The translations under genes were made by a program, and so were the position numbers. A stretch of 58,698 nucleotides of DNA, from positions 1 through 58,698 of the forward strand of contig NZ_JACOPP010000019.1 of assembly GCF_014287895.1 (NCBI RefSeq), written 5' to 3'. The first letter of the stretch is position 1, and each line of letters starts with the position of its first letter. The notes under the pieces are model-generated. The model searched no databases and was not told the origin of the DNA. It saw nothing but the letters and a program-made list of their open reading frames with translations. Shown here one piece after another: positions 16,158 to 24,537 of the stretch. This DNA is from Lawsonibacter hominis. Its GTDB lineage: Bacteria; Bacillota; Clostridia; Oscillospirales; Oscillospiraceae.

Positions 16158-18187
16158 TCGCCGAAAAACCCTCCGTGGCGCAGAGCATCGCCGCCGTGCT
16201 GGGTGCTAAATCACGGCATGACGGGTATCTGGAGGGCGGCGGGTACATCGTGTCGTGGTGTTTCGGGCATCTGGCAGAGCTGGCCGACGCCGCCGTTTAC
16301 AATGCCGATGATGCCAAATGGACGCTGGCGGCGCTGCCCATCATTCCTACCTCGTTCCGCTTCATCGTCCGCTCTGAAAAGCAGAAGCAGTTTGACATTC
16401 TGCGGGAGCTGATGCGCCGGGAGGATGTGACCGAAGTGGTCAACGCCTGCGACGCTGGGCGCGAGGGTGAGCTGATCTTCCGCACGGTTTACTGCCTTGC
16501 GGGATGCTCCAAGCCGATTCTGCGGCTTTGGATTTCTTCAATGGAGGATGATGCCATCCGCAGCGGCTTCCAGCAGCTTAAGTCTGGGCGCGACTATGAC
16601 GGCCTGCATCAATCTGCCCTGTGCCGCGCCAAGGCTGATTGGCTGGTTGGTATCAACGCCACGCGGTATTTCTCCCTGACGTATGGCCGCACATTGAACA
16701 TCGGGCGCGTCATGTCGCCCACGCTGGCGCTGCTGGTACAGCGCGAGGCGGAGATCTCCGCATTTGTGGCAGAACCGTTCTACACCGCCCAGCTCGATTG
16801 CGGCTTTCCCGCCACGACAGGCCGAATGAAGGACAGAAAGGACGCCGACGCTATCGCCAACACCTGCAAGGGCAAGGCAGTAACCGTCAAAAGCGTGGAG
16901 CGCAAGGAAAAATCTGAGAAAGCGCCCGCACTCTATGACCTGACCTCCCTCCAGCGCGACGCCAACCGCGTTCTCGGCTACACCTCTCAGCAGACCCTCG
17001 ACTATCTCCAAGCGCTCTATGAAAAGAAGCTCTGTACCTACCCGCGCACCGACAGCCGCTTCCTGACCGACGATATGGAGGGCAGCGTCCCCGGCCTTGT
17101 CGCCGCCGCTGCCGCTGTCTGCGGCATGGAGAAGCCGCTGACCATCTGCGCCAAGCAGGTATGCAGCAGTAAAAAAGTCACCGATCACCACGCCATTGTT
17201 CCCACCATCAGCGCGGAAAAGGTAGATATGGCCTCTCTGCCGCTGGGCGAACGCGAGGTGCTGAAGCTGGCGGCAAGGGGCTTGCTTCGTGCGGTGGATG
17301 AACCACATCGCTACGCAGAAACGGTCATTACGGTGGACTGTGCCGGTCAGAGCTTCACCGCCAAGGGCAAAACCGTCCTTGCTCCCGGCTGGAAGCGCTA
17401 TGAGCAGGAGCAGGCAGAGGCAGCGCCCGCGCTGCCGGTGGTAACGGAGAATCAGACGCTTTCCGTATCTGCCGCATCGGTCAAGATCGGAAAAACCACG
17501 CCGCCCAAGCACTTCACCGAGGATACGCTGCTGGCTGCGATGGAGAACGCGGGCAAGGAGGATATGCCAGATGATGCCGAGCGCAAGGGCATCGGAACCC
17601 CGGCGACCCGTTCCGGTATCATTGAAAAGCTGGTGTCCTCCGGTTTTGTGGAGCGCAGGAAGTCCAAGAAGATCACAAATCTGCTGCCCACCTCTACCGG
17701 CACGGCGCTTATTACGGTTCTTCCCGAACAGCTCCAGTCACCGCAGCTCACCGCCGAATGGGAACACCGCCTGAAAGAGATCGAGCGCGGTGAAATCGCC
17801 ACGGACAGCTTCATGGATGGGATCGCCGCCATGCTACATGAGCTGGTGCAGACCTACAAACCCATCCCCGGTACGGAAGTCCTGTTCCCCTCCGGGCGTG
17901 AGGTAGTCGGCAGGTGTCCCCGCTGCGGAGCCGAGGTGACGGAATCACCGAAAGGCTTTTTCTGTGAGAACCGTGCCTGTTCCTTTGTTCTCTGGAAAAA
18001 CAGCCGCTTTTTCACAGCCAAGAAAAAGGTGCTGACAAAATCCCTTGCCGCTGCGCTTTTGAAAAATGGCCGCGTCCCGCTGAAAGGCTGCTACTCCGAA
18101 AAGACCGGGAAAACCTATGATGCCAGCGTTCTTCTGGAGGACGATGGGCAACGCACGGGCTATAAGCTGGTGTTCGACAATGGCTGA
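16145..18187 (+). CDS. topB: DNA topoisomerase III (type IA)
   Basis: A 680-residue protein. The TOPRIM domain begins MRLVIAEKPSVAQSIAAVLG and has ACDAGREGELIFR near residues 100-112; the active-site Tyr is in LCTYPRTDSRFL (about 299). A single zinc ribbon (CPRCGAEVTESPKGFFCE, about 590) and a short C-terminal repeat follow. TopB-type enzymes are standard in these elements and probably relax or decatenate DNA during replication and transfer. The length is typical of ICE forms. Confidence 0.95.
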   Translation: MRLVIAEKPSVAQSIAAVLGAKSRHDGYLEGGGYIVSWCFGHLAELADAAVYNADDAKWTLAALPIIPTSFRFIVRSEKQKQFDILRELMRREDVTEVVNACDAGREGELIFRTVYCLAGCSKPILRLWISSMEDDAIRSGFQQLKSGRDYDGLHQSALCRAKADWLVGINATRYFSLTYGRTLNIGRVMSPTLALLVQREAEISAFVAEPFYTAQLDCGFPATTGRMKDRKDADAIANTCKGKAVTVKSVERKEKSEKAPALYDLTSLQRDANRVLGYTSQQTLDYLQALYEKKLCTYPRTDSRFLTDDMEGSVPGLVAAAAAVCGMEKPLTICAKQVCSSKKVTDHHAIVPTISAEKVDMASLPLGEREVLKLAARGLLRAVDEPHRYAETVITVDCAGQSFTAKGKTVLAPGWKRYEQEQAEAAPALPVVTENQTLSVSAASVKIGKTTPPKHFTEDTLLAAMENAGKEDMPDDAERKGIGTPATRSGIIEKLVSSGFVERRKSKKITNLLPTSTGTALITVLPEQLQSPQLTAEWEHRLKEIERGEIATDSFMDGIAAMLHELVQTYKPIPGTEVLFPSGREVVGRCPRCGAEVTESPKGFFCENRACSFVLWKNSRFFTAKKKVLTKSLAAALLKNGRVPLKGCYSEKTGKTYDASVLLEDDGQRTGYKLVFDNG

Positions 18188-18545
18188 TGCGCCGCGTATG
18201 GATCACAAGCAGCTCCGCCGCGCCAAGAAGCTCATTCGGAAGCTCTGCTGTAATTACGATCACGGCAACTGCCTCGCGCTGGATGATGGAGAGCCTTGCG
18301 TCTGCGTACAGGGTATTTCCTACTCGCTGCTGTGCAACTGGTTCCGAAACGCGGTACTTCCCGCCGACCATGAGCTGCTGGCCGACGTGATGCGGGAAAG
18401 GCCGGGGAAGCGCTGCGCCGTCTGCGGTAAGCCGGTCTATTCTTCCTCCAATCGCGCCAAATATTGCCCCGCCTGCGCCAAGCAGGAGCGCCGAAAGCAG
18501 GACGCCAAACGAAAGCGTGAACAATACTGGAACCTCCGCAAATAG
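18180..18545 (+). CDS. Cysteine-rich VLP-domain protein
   Basis: A 121-residue protein. The ATG at 18180 overlaps the topB stop; ATG 18198 is an alternative. CNYDHGNCLALDDGEPCVCV and LCNWFRNAVLPAD define the Cys_rich_VLP family, followed by a C-terminal zinc-finger-like CAVCGKPVYSSSNRAKYCPA and a basic tail. It probably binds metal and perhaps nucleic acid. It is the last gene before a terminator-like hairpin. Confidence 0.85.
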   Translation: MADAPRMDHKQLRRAKKLIRKLCCNYDHGNCLALDDGEPCVCVQGISYSLLCNWFRNAVLPADHELLADVMRERPGKRCAVCGKPVYSSSNRAKYCPACAKQERRKQDAKRKREQYWNLRK

Positions 18546-18649
18546 AGGGCGTAAAAGCCCCGTGCCGCAAGGCTTTTTCCATGCGGAATCACAAGGGGCT
18601 GCGTCATTCTATCCGCAAGCTCAAAAACAACGTCTATCTGCGGAGAATT

Positions 18650-18696
18650 GCCCCTGTGCAGGATGTGTTTTCTTCTGCGCAGGGGCGCTATTTTTT
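18650..18696 (+). terminator. Terminator-like hairpin ahead of the ArdC-like gene
   Basis: GCCCCTGTGC (18650-18659) pairs with GCGCAGGGGC (18677-18686, one G-T pair) and is followed by six T's. The next ribosome site (AAAGGAG) begins just 3 bases later. Its place directly in front of a start, like the 856-893 hairpin before the ParB-like gene, suggests either the end of the upstream operon or an attenuator. Confidence 0.65.
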
Positions 18697-18712
18697 CTGA
18701 AAGGAGATCATC

Positions 18713-21160
18713 ATGGCTGAAAAACAAACCAACAAAGACAGGATGCGGGAGATCGTTGACAGCATCGAAAACGGCATCAAGGAGCTGTTCGAGAGCGATA
18801 AGTACCAGCAGTATCTCTCCACCATGAGCCGCTTTCACCGCTACTCGGTCAACAACACCATGCTCATCTATATGCAGCGCCCCGACGCCACCCATGTGGC
18901 GGGCTTCAACAAGTGGCGCGATCAGTTCGGCAGGAACGTCCTGAAAGGCGAAAAAGGCATTCGCATCATCGCTCCTACTCCCTATAAGAAAAAGGTCGAG
19001 GAAATCAAGACCGACCCCGAAACCAACGCGCCGATACTGGATGCAGACGGCAAGGCCATCATTGAGGAAAAGGAAATCCGTATTCCTATGTTCAAGGTGG
19101 TGTCCGTCTTTGATGTGTCACAGACTGCGGGAAAGCCCTTGCCCCAGCTTGCCGCCGATCTGAGCGGCAATGTGCAGCAGTATGAGGTTTTCATGGAGGC
19201 GCTGCGCCGTGCTTCTCCCGTTCCGATGGAGATAAAGCCCGTTGCGCGGGATACGGACGGCTTTTTCAGCATTAAGGCGCAGAGCATCACCATCCGCGCC
19301 GGTATGAGCGAGGTGCAGACGGTATGTGCCGCCGTCCATGAGATTGCACACGCCAAGCTCCACGACTACGAACACATGACGGAGCTTGCGGACGATGGTG
19401 AGACGATCCTTGTCCCCGGCGAAAAGAGCCGCAACACCGAGGAGGTCGAGGCCGAAAGCATCTCCTATGCGGTCTGCCAGTATTACGGCATTGAAACGGG
19501 AGAAAACAGCTTCGGCTATATCGCCACATGGTCAAAGGGCAAGGAGCTGAAAGAACTTCGCGCCAGTCTGGAAACCATCAACAAGACTGCCTCCGAGCTG
19601 ATTACGGACATTGACCGGCACTTTGCGGAGATTTGCAAGGAGCGCGGCATTTCTGTGGAGAAATCCGAGCAAGCGGAAAGCCAATTAAAAGAGAACAGCA
19701 ATATGTCTGCGGCTGACTTGGCAAAAAGCATTTCAGAGCTGTATCTCGATGCGAATGGCCTTGCCTTTCTCAGCGAATTTGCAAGTCAGGAAGATTGCCT
19801 CCAGCATTTCTACGAAGATCTGTTGACAGGAGCAGATGAGATAAAAGGCTTCCTGTCCGAAACACTTGAGCAGAGCGATGAATACGCGCACAGAGCGAAT
19901 GAGCTGCTGTTGGAAGTTGAGGCATTTCAGAAAAGTCACACTTCCTTAAAGGAACTCGACGCTAATGAGCGTTGGTATGCGGTTGATGGTGGGAGCAAGC
20001 ATCTTCGCATAACAGAAGATGGTGCAAAATATGCCTATGAACTTTACGACAAGGACACTCTACACCTTCTGGAAAGCGGAACAGTACATGACGATGATGT
20101 AAACTTTCTTTTGGCGGCTGCGATTCGTATCTGCGAAACACATGGCTATGATAAGACCGTGCCGTTTGAAGTTTTGTCAAACAAGTTTGCAGGGATTTTG
20201 TACTCACTCGAATTGTCATCGGACGACAATCAGGTTGTTCACGAGGAGGCCGGTTCTCGTGCCGCAGGCACACTTCCAACTTCGCCAGAGCTGGAACAGG
20301 CCACCCCGATGCCCGACCCCAAGCTGACGGTGGACGATATGCGCAGCTATGGGTATCTGGACGGCGATATGCTCCCGCTTTCCAAAGACCGGGCGCTGGA
20401 GCTGCTGGAGCATGACATCACGGTTTATATGCTCCATCCCGGCAACACCGAGGAAATGGTCTTTGAGGCCGAGGACATCATCAAGCACGACGGAATGTTC
20501 GGGATCACAAGACCGGATTGGGATGCGGTCAAAGGCCATATCCCGCCCCGCGATGTGGAGCAGCGCTTTTTGAACAGTCCCACCGATGCTATGGCGATCT
20601 ACCAACTGTGCCGGGATGCGCCGGTCGAGCTGCGTTTTGCCAATCTCGGCAGTCTGGCCGCGCCGCCTGACCCTGCCAACTATGAAGCTGTCTATACCCG
20701 TGAGGTGTACCCGGACGATGATACCGGCAGAATCCTTGAAAACTTCTACTACATTTTCAACGATGAGCGCCCCGGCGATTTTGCGGGACATAGCCTCTCC
20801 GTCAGTGACATCGTTGCGCTGAAACAAGACGGCAAGGTATCCTATCACTACTGTGACAGCATGGGATTTCAGGAGCTGCCCGCCTTTCAGAAACCGGAGA
20901 ATTATCTGAAAGCCGCCGAGATGTCGATGGAAGATGATTACGGCATGATCGACGGCATTATCAACAATGGCCCCAAACAGCCCACCGTCGCCGACCTTGA
21001 GGCACAGGTCAAGGCCGGTATGTCCATCTCCCTGATGGATTTGGCAGAGGCGGCACACCGGGAAAAGAAGAAATCTGTGCTGGAGCAGCTCAAAAACCAA
21101 CCGGCCCAAGAACGTCCACACAAAACAGCGCCCAAAAAGAGCGCGGAAAAGGAGCTTTGA
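18713..21160 (+). CDS. ArdC-like antirestriction / YodL- and DUF4316-domain protein
   Basis: An 815-residue multidomain protein. The N-terminal ArdC-like ssDNA-binding domain (about residues 1-130; MSRFHRYSVNNTMLIYMQRP) precedes a zinc-metallopeptidase-like region with HEIAHAKLH near 209. A YodL-like domain (TVYMLHPGNTEEMVF) and a DUF4316-type C-terminus follow. ArdC-family proteins protect incoming single-stranded DNA during conjugation. The middle section (about 19690-20260) is AT-richer with different codon use than both sides, suggesting a domain acquired separately. The start is set by GAAAGGAGATCATC. Confidence 0.88.
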   Translation: MAEKQTNKDRMREIVDSIENGIKELFESDKYQQYLSTMSRFHRYSVNNTMLIYMQRPDATHVAGFNKWRDQFGRNVLKGEKGIRIIAPTPYKKKVEEIKTDPETNAPILDADGKAIIEEKEIRIPMFKVVSVFDVSQTAGKPLPQLAADLSGNVQQYEVFMEALRRASPVPMEIKPVARDTDGFFSIKAQSITIRAGMSEVQTVCAAVHEIAHAKLHDYEHMTELADDGETILVPGEKSRNTEEVEAESISYAVCQYYGIETGENSFGYIATWSKGKELKELRASLETINKTASELITDIDRHFAEICKERGISVEKSEQAESQLKENSNMSAADLAKSISELYLDANGLAFLSEFASQEDCLQHFYEDLLTGADEIKGFLSETLEQSDEYAHRANELLLEVEAFQKSHTSLKELDANERWYAVDGGSKHLRITEDGAKYAYELYDKDTLHLLESGTVHDDDVNFLLAAAIRICETHGYDKTVPFEVLSNKFAGILYSLELSSDDNQVVHEEAGSRAAGTLPTSPELEQATPMPDPKLTVDDMRSYGYLDGDMLPLSKDRALELLEHDITVYMLHPGNTEEMVFEAEDIIKHDGMFGITRPDWDAVKGHIPPRDVEQRFLNSPTDAMAIYQLCRDAPVELRFANLGSLAAPPDPANYEAVYTREVYPDDDTGRILENFYYIFNDERPGDFAGHSLSVSDIVALKQDGKVSYHYCDSMGFQELPAFQKPENYLKAAEMSMEDDYGMIDGIINNGPKQPTVADLEAQVKAGMSISLMDLAEAAHREKKKSVLEQLKNQPAQERPHKTAPKKSAEKEL

Positions 21161-21161
21161 T

Positions 21162-21392
21162 ATGAACATCACCTTTGAAGAACGCCAGCTTATGAGCCTC
21201 TACAACACCGGTACCCGCACGGGCTTGATCGCGGCGCTGGAGGAAATGCGCGGCTACCTCGCTGCGGATGAAACGGAGCTGCGGGAGCTGACGGACAGCG
21301 CCATCGCAAAGCTGCGCAGGATGAGCGACGCAGAATATGACGCGCTCGACCTGTTCCCCGATTTTGAAAAGGAGGATATGGATGCCGAGTAA
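21162..21392 (+). CDS. Small conserved ICE protein
   Basis: A 76-residue protein, starting right after the stop of the ArdC-like gene and overlapping the giant helicase start by 11 bases. It is acidic and helical (TGLIAALEEMRGYLAADE). The arrangement suggests translational coupling to the helicase. Function not recognised. Confidence 0.78.
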   Translation: MNITFEERQLMSLYNTGTRTGLIAALEEMRGYLAADETELRELTDSAIAKLRRMSDAEYDALDLFPDFEKEDMDAE

Positions 21393-24300
21393 AGTACAGC
21401 TCTATGCGCAGATGGCAGACCGCACGGCGGAGCAGATCACGGGAAGCTACCAGAAGTGGACGGCATTTCTGACCACCGCCGCAAGGCTGTATAAGTACCC
21501 CTACAATGAACAGCTCATGATTTTCGCCCAGCGCCCGGAAGCCACGGCCTGCGCGGAATACGATCTTTGGAATAAGCAGATGCGCCGCTATGTGCGGCGA
21601 GGCAGCAAGGGCATCGCCCTTGTGGATACCAGCAGCGACCAACCCAAACTCCGATATGTATTCGATGTTTCCGATACCAGCGGCGGCGAGAACTCTCGCC
21701 GCCCTTATCTTTGGGAATACCGGCAGGAGCATCGTGAGGTGGTATCTGCGGCGCTGGAACAGCGCTTCGACGTTTCCGGTGAAAACGGACTTGCCGATCA
21801 GATGGAGCGTGTGGCGGCGCAGCTTGTAGATGAATACTGGCACGACAACTGGCGCGATATTGTCGGCATCGTTGACGGTTCCTTTTTGGAGGACTATGAT
21901 GAGTTCAACATCGGAGCCGCTTTTCGGAACGCCGCCGTTGTCAGCACCACCTATGCGCTGCTGTCCCGCTGCGGGATGCAGCCGGGAGATTACTTCGAGC
22001 ATGAGGATTTTCTGAATGTCTTTGATTTCAATACCCCGCAGACCGTCGCCGCTCTTGGAACGGCCATCAGCCAGTCCAGCGAGCTGGTGCTGCGGCAGAT
22101 CGAAGTCACCATCAAGAATTATGAGCGCGAGAAAATCGCGGAAAGGAGCGAAAGCCATGAGCGAACTGACCTACACCCGCAGCGGGGATTATCTGATTCC
22201 CGACCTGAGCCTGACAGAGCAGCCGCAAGCCCCGCTGGGCAAGTACGGCAGGATGCGGAAGGATTACCTGAAGGAGCATCGTCCGGTGCTGTGGAACAGC
22301 CTGCTGCTGTCCGGGAAGCTGTACCCCCATCTGCGGGAGATCGACGAGGCGGCGAACAACCGGCTGGAACAGATGATGCCGGAGCTGATGAAGTCGGCGG
22401 GCGTGACGGAATCGCTGAAAGCCAGCGACCCGATGAAGTGGGTAGGGCTGATGAACACGCTGAAAGCGCAGGCCGAGGAAACGATCCTCACGGAACTGGT
22501 GTTCAGCTAAATATGTTCGATGCCCCTGCTGGGGCGCAGATGTCCTTCTTCCCCTCAGAGGCAGAACAAATTCAATCCATCGCAGAAGCGGAGAGTGTAA
22601 CACACTCCGCTTTTTCTATGTTCATTTCTCAGGATGATATTGACCACATCCTGCGCGCGGGCGGTAATGCGGATGCAGCGCGGATGAAAATTGCTGCGGA
22701 ATTCTCCAAGCAAAAACCTTTAGAGGATTGCGCGGCATTTCTGAAAGCTCTTTACTACGGCGGCAACGGCCTGATTACGGATAACGGCAGGCTTTCCGCA
22801 TGGTACGGGGACGATGGTATCCATATTGCAACCGGAGATACCTCTCGCTATCTTCGTTCTGCCCAAGTGATAGGCTGGGCAGATGCGGCGGAGCGTATTG
22901 AGGAGCTTCTGGACGGCGGCGCATTTGCCACCAATCTTGAGGTCACGGAAGCCCCGCGCTATGAGCGGCTGGGTATTGCTGTGGATGTCTGGAACCTTTA
23001 TCACGATTTCTCGGATGAAGCAAAGTCGCTGGGGTATCTGTCCTGCTTGGGTAATATCCATAGCACCAGCTTTCCAGAGGAAACGGAGCGTCTGACGGAC
23101 GATCTGCTGAATCCGGCGTTCCGGGATAGGCTCCTGTCGGAATACAAGGTATTCATGGACGCTTACCGCGAAAACCGTGCGCTGCTGCGCTTCCATTACC
23201 ACAAGTCGCAGGCACTTCTCACACGTTTGGAAGATTTGTCCCTTCCGCGAAAGGAATTCCGCTCCGATATGGAGGCTATTCCAGAAACCGGCAGGTTTAT
23301 CACCGAAGATGAAATTGCGGCTTCTCTTGCAAACGGGAGCAGCTTTGAGGGTGGAAAGACCCGCATCTATGCGTTTTTCCAGACTTCGCACACTCCCAAG
23401 GAGAATGCCGATTTTCTGAAAAAGGAGTACGGCATCGGCGGGCATACCCATGCCGTATCCAGAGAAAGCGGCAGCTATGAAGATCACGGCAGCAAAGGCA
23501 TTGTGCTGAAAAAGAACGGCTGTGCAGACATTCAGATGAATTGGAACAAGGTCGCTTCGCGCATCTCGGAGCTGGTTCGGTTGAATCGCTACCTTACGCC
23601 GGATGAGCAGGCAGCCTATGACAAGGAAATGGCGCAGGACGCCATGCGGAACGCGGTTTATAACGACTATAACGACGTAAAGGCGGCGCACCCCGATGAA
23701 ATTGTGCTGTATCAGGTTGGGGACTTCTTCGAGCTGTATGGCGAGGATGCGCGGGCAGTTGCAGATGATCTCAGTCTTGAGCTGACGCGCCGCAATTTGG
23801 AGGGAGTAGGCCGTGTTACCATGTGCGGCTTCCCTGCAAAGGATTTGGAGAAATACGTTGAAAAGCTGCGGGAAAAGCATGATGTAACAATTTCGCGCAT
23901 TGGCGATTCCGGCCATGAACACACGGCATATACGCTTCCGTCCATCGACCACGAGGCAGAACAGGCCATCAATGCTTATGAAGCAGAGTTCGGCGCGGAC
24001 GGCACGAGGGTGTTCCGCGATCCTGCCGCCGACGCGCCGCAGCCCACGGTACGGGAGCTGTTTGACGGGTACAAGCTGACCGTTGGCAACGCGCTTTCCA
24101 AAGATACGGCTTTTGTCAATGCCTGCCGCAATTCAGACCGCCAGAACGCTTATCTGGAGGGTGCGGACGCTATCCGTCGTATTGTCACGGCATCTGATGA
24201 TCTCCAGCTTGTCCGCCTGTACTTTGATATGCCCGCGTTCCATAACCGGCTGCATCAGGAGCTTTTGGAGGAACTGTATCCCACGCTGGCAGCGACGGTC

Positions 24301-24519
24301 GCACCCTCTCCCTATCAGATCACACAGGAGGACATTGACAACGCGCTTCTGGATTGGCTCAACAACCTAAAGGGCAAGCAGGAAGTCGCACTATATATGC
24401 AGGCGCATGGGCGAGAACGCAGCACCGCCGCATGGCTGGCTGCAAAATATGGCTGGGAAGATAGCAAAACTCCCATGTATATCCGTGTAGGAAACGCCGA
24501 GCCGGTGACGCTCACATAG
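21382..24519 (+). CDS. Giant methylase/SNF2-helicase protein, N-terminal part, ending at an amber codon
   Basis: The ATG at 21382 has AAAGGAGG at 21368-21375; an in-frame upstream start is weaker. The first 1045 residues have an LPD/ArdC-like N-terminal domain (LYKYPYNEQLMIFAQRPEA), a long low-complexity Ala/Gly/Pro/Glu linker (about 260-375), and DUF3848/LPD-type domains. Near 765-850 a MutS-domain-I-like segment (HPDEIVLYQVGDFFELYGED) occurs. The frame ends at TAG 24517-24519, yet the same frame continues at once with AQVQRRLAQLIRENKFY. The expected residue in homologues is Trp (TGG), so this is most simply a single G-to-A nonsense change. The linker overlaps the tnpV gene in another frame. 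Confidence 0.85.
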   Translation: MPSKVQLYAQMADRTAEQITGSYQKWTAFLTTAARLYKYPYNEQLMIFAQRPEATACAEYDLWNKQMRRYVRRGSKGIALVDTSSDQPKLRYVFDVSDTSGGENSRRPYLWEYRQEHREVVSAALEQRFDVSGENGLADQMERVAAQLVDEYWHDNWRDIVGIVDGSFLEDYDEFNIGAAFRNAAVVSTTYALLSRCGMQPGDYFEHEDFLNVFDFNTPQTVAALGTAISQSSELVLRQIEVTIKNYEREKIAERSESHERTDLHPQRGLSDSRPEPDRAAASPAGQVRQDAEGLPEGASSGAVEQPAAVREAVPPSAGDRRGGEQPAGTDDAGADEVGGRDGIAESQRPDEVGRADEHAESAGRGNDPHGTGVQLNMFDAPAGAQMSFFPSEAEQIQSIAEAESVTHSAFSMFISQDDIDHILRAGGNADAARMKIAAEFSKQKPLEDCAAFLKALYYGGNGLITDNGRLSAWYGDDGIHIATGDTSRYLRSAQVIGWADAAERIEELLDGGAFATNLEVTEAPRYERLGIAVDVWNLYHDFSDEAKSLGYLSCLGNIHSTSFPEETERLTDDLLNPAFRDRLLSEYKVFMDAYRENRALLRFHYHKSQALLTRLEDLSLPRKEFRSDMEAIPETGRFITEDEIAASLANGSSFEGGKTRIYAFFQTSHTPKENADFLKKEYGIGGHTHAVSRESGSYEDHGSKGIVLKKNGCADIQMNWNKVASRISELVRLNRYLTPDEQAAYDKEMAQDAMRNAVYNDYNDVKAAHPDEIVLYQVGDFFELYGEDARAVADDLSLELTRRNLEGVGRVTMCGFPAKDLEKYVEKLREKHDVTISRIGDSGHEHTAYTLPSIDHEAEQAINAYEAEFGADGTRVFRDPAADAPQPTVRELFDGYKLTVGNALSKDTAFVNACRNSDRQNAYLEGADAIRRIVTASDDLQLVRLYFDMPAFHNRLHQELLEELYPTLAATVAPSPYQITQEDIDNALLDWLNNLKGKQEVALYMQAHGRERSTAAWLAAKYGWEDSKTPMYIRVGNAEPVTLT
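22157..22510 (+). CDS. tnpV: TnpV-family transposon-encoded protein, overprinted inside the helicase gene
   Basis: A 117-residue protein in a different frame from the helicase gene that contains it. It has its own ribosome site (AAAGGAGCG, 22142-22150, 6 bases from the ATG). MSELTYTRSGDYLIPDLSLT, LGKYGRMRKDYLKEHR and SDPMKWVGLMNTLKAQAEE are characteristic of TnpV proteins. The host frame here reads as a disordered linker, so the two frames share about 350 bases. TnpV proteins accompany many Firmicutes elements; biochemical function is unknown to me. A decayed relative is at 39956-40102. Confidence 0.85.
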   Translation: MSELTYTRSGDYLIPDLSLTEQPQAPLGKYGRMRKDYLKEHRPVLWNSLLLSGKLYPHLREIDEAANNRLEQMMPELMKSAGVTESLKASDPMKWVGLMNTLKAQAEETILTELVFS

Positions 24520-24537
24520 GCGCAGGTACAGCGGCGG

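Noticed and set aside
22720..23952. 410-residue minus-strand frame
   Set aside because: Shadow of the helicase gene; no start signal and no motifs.
24517..24519. TAG read as pyrrolysine or other recoding
   Set aside because: No recoding element or context is visible, and a single-base nonsense change from TGG is simpler.
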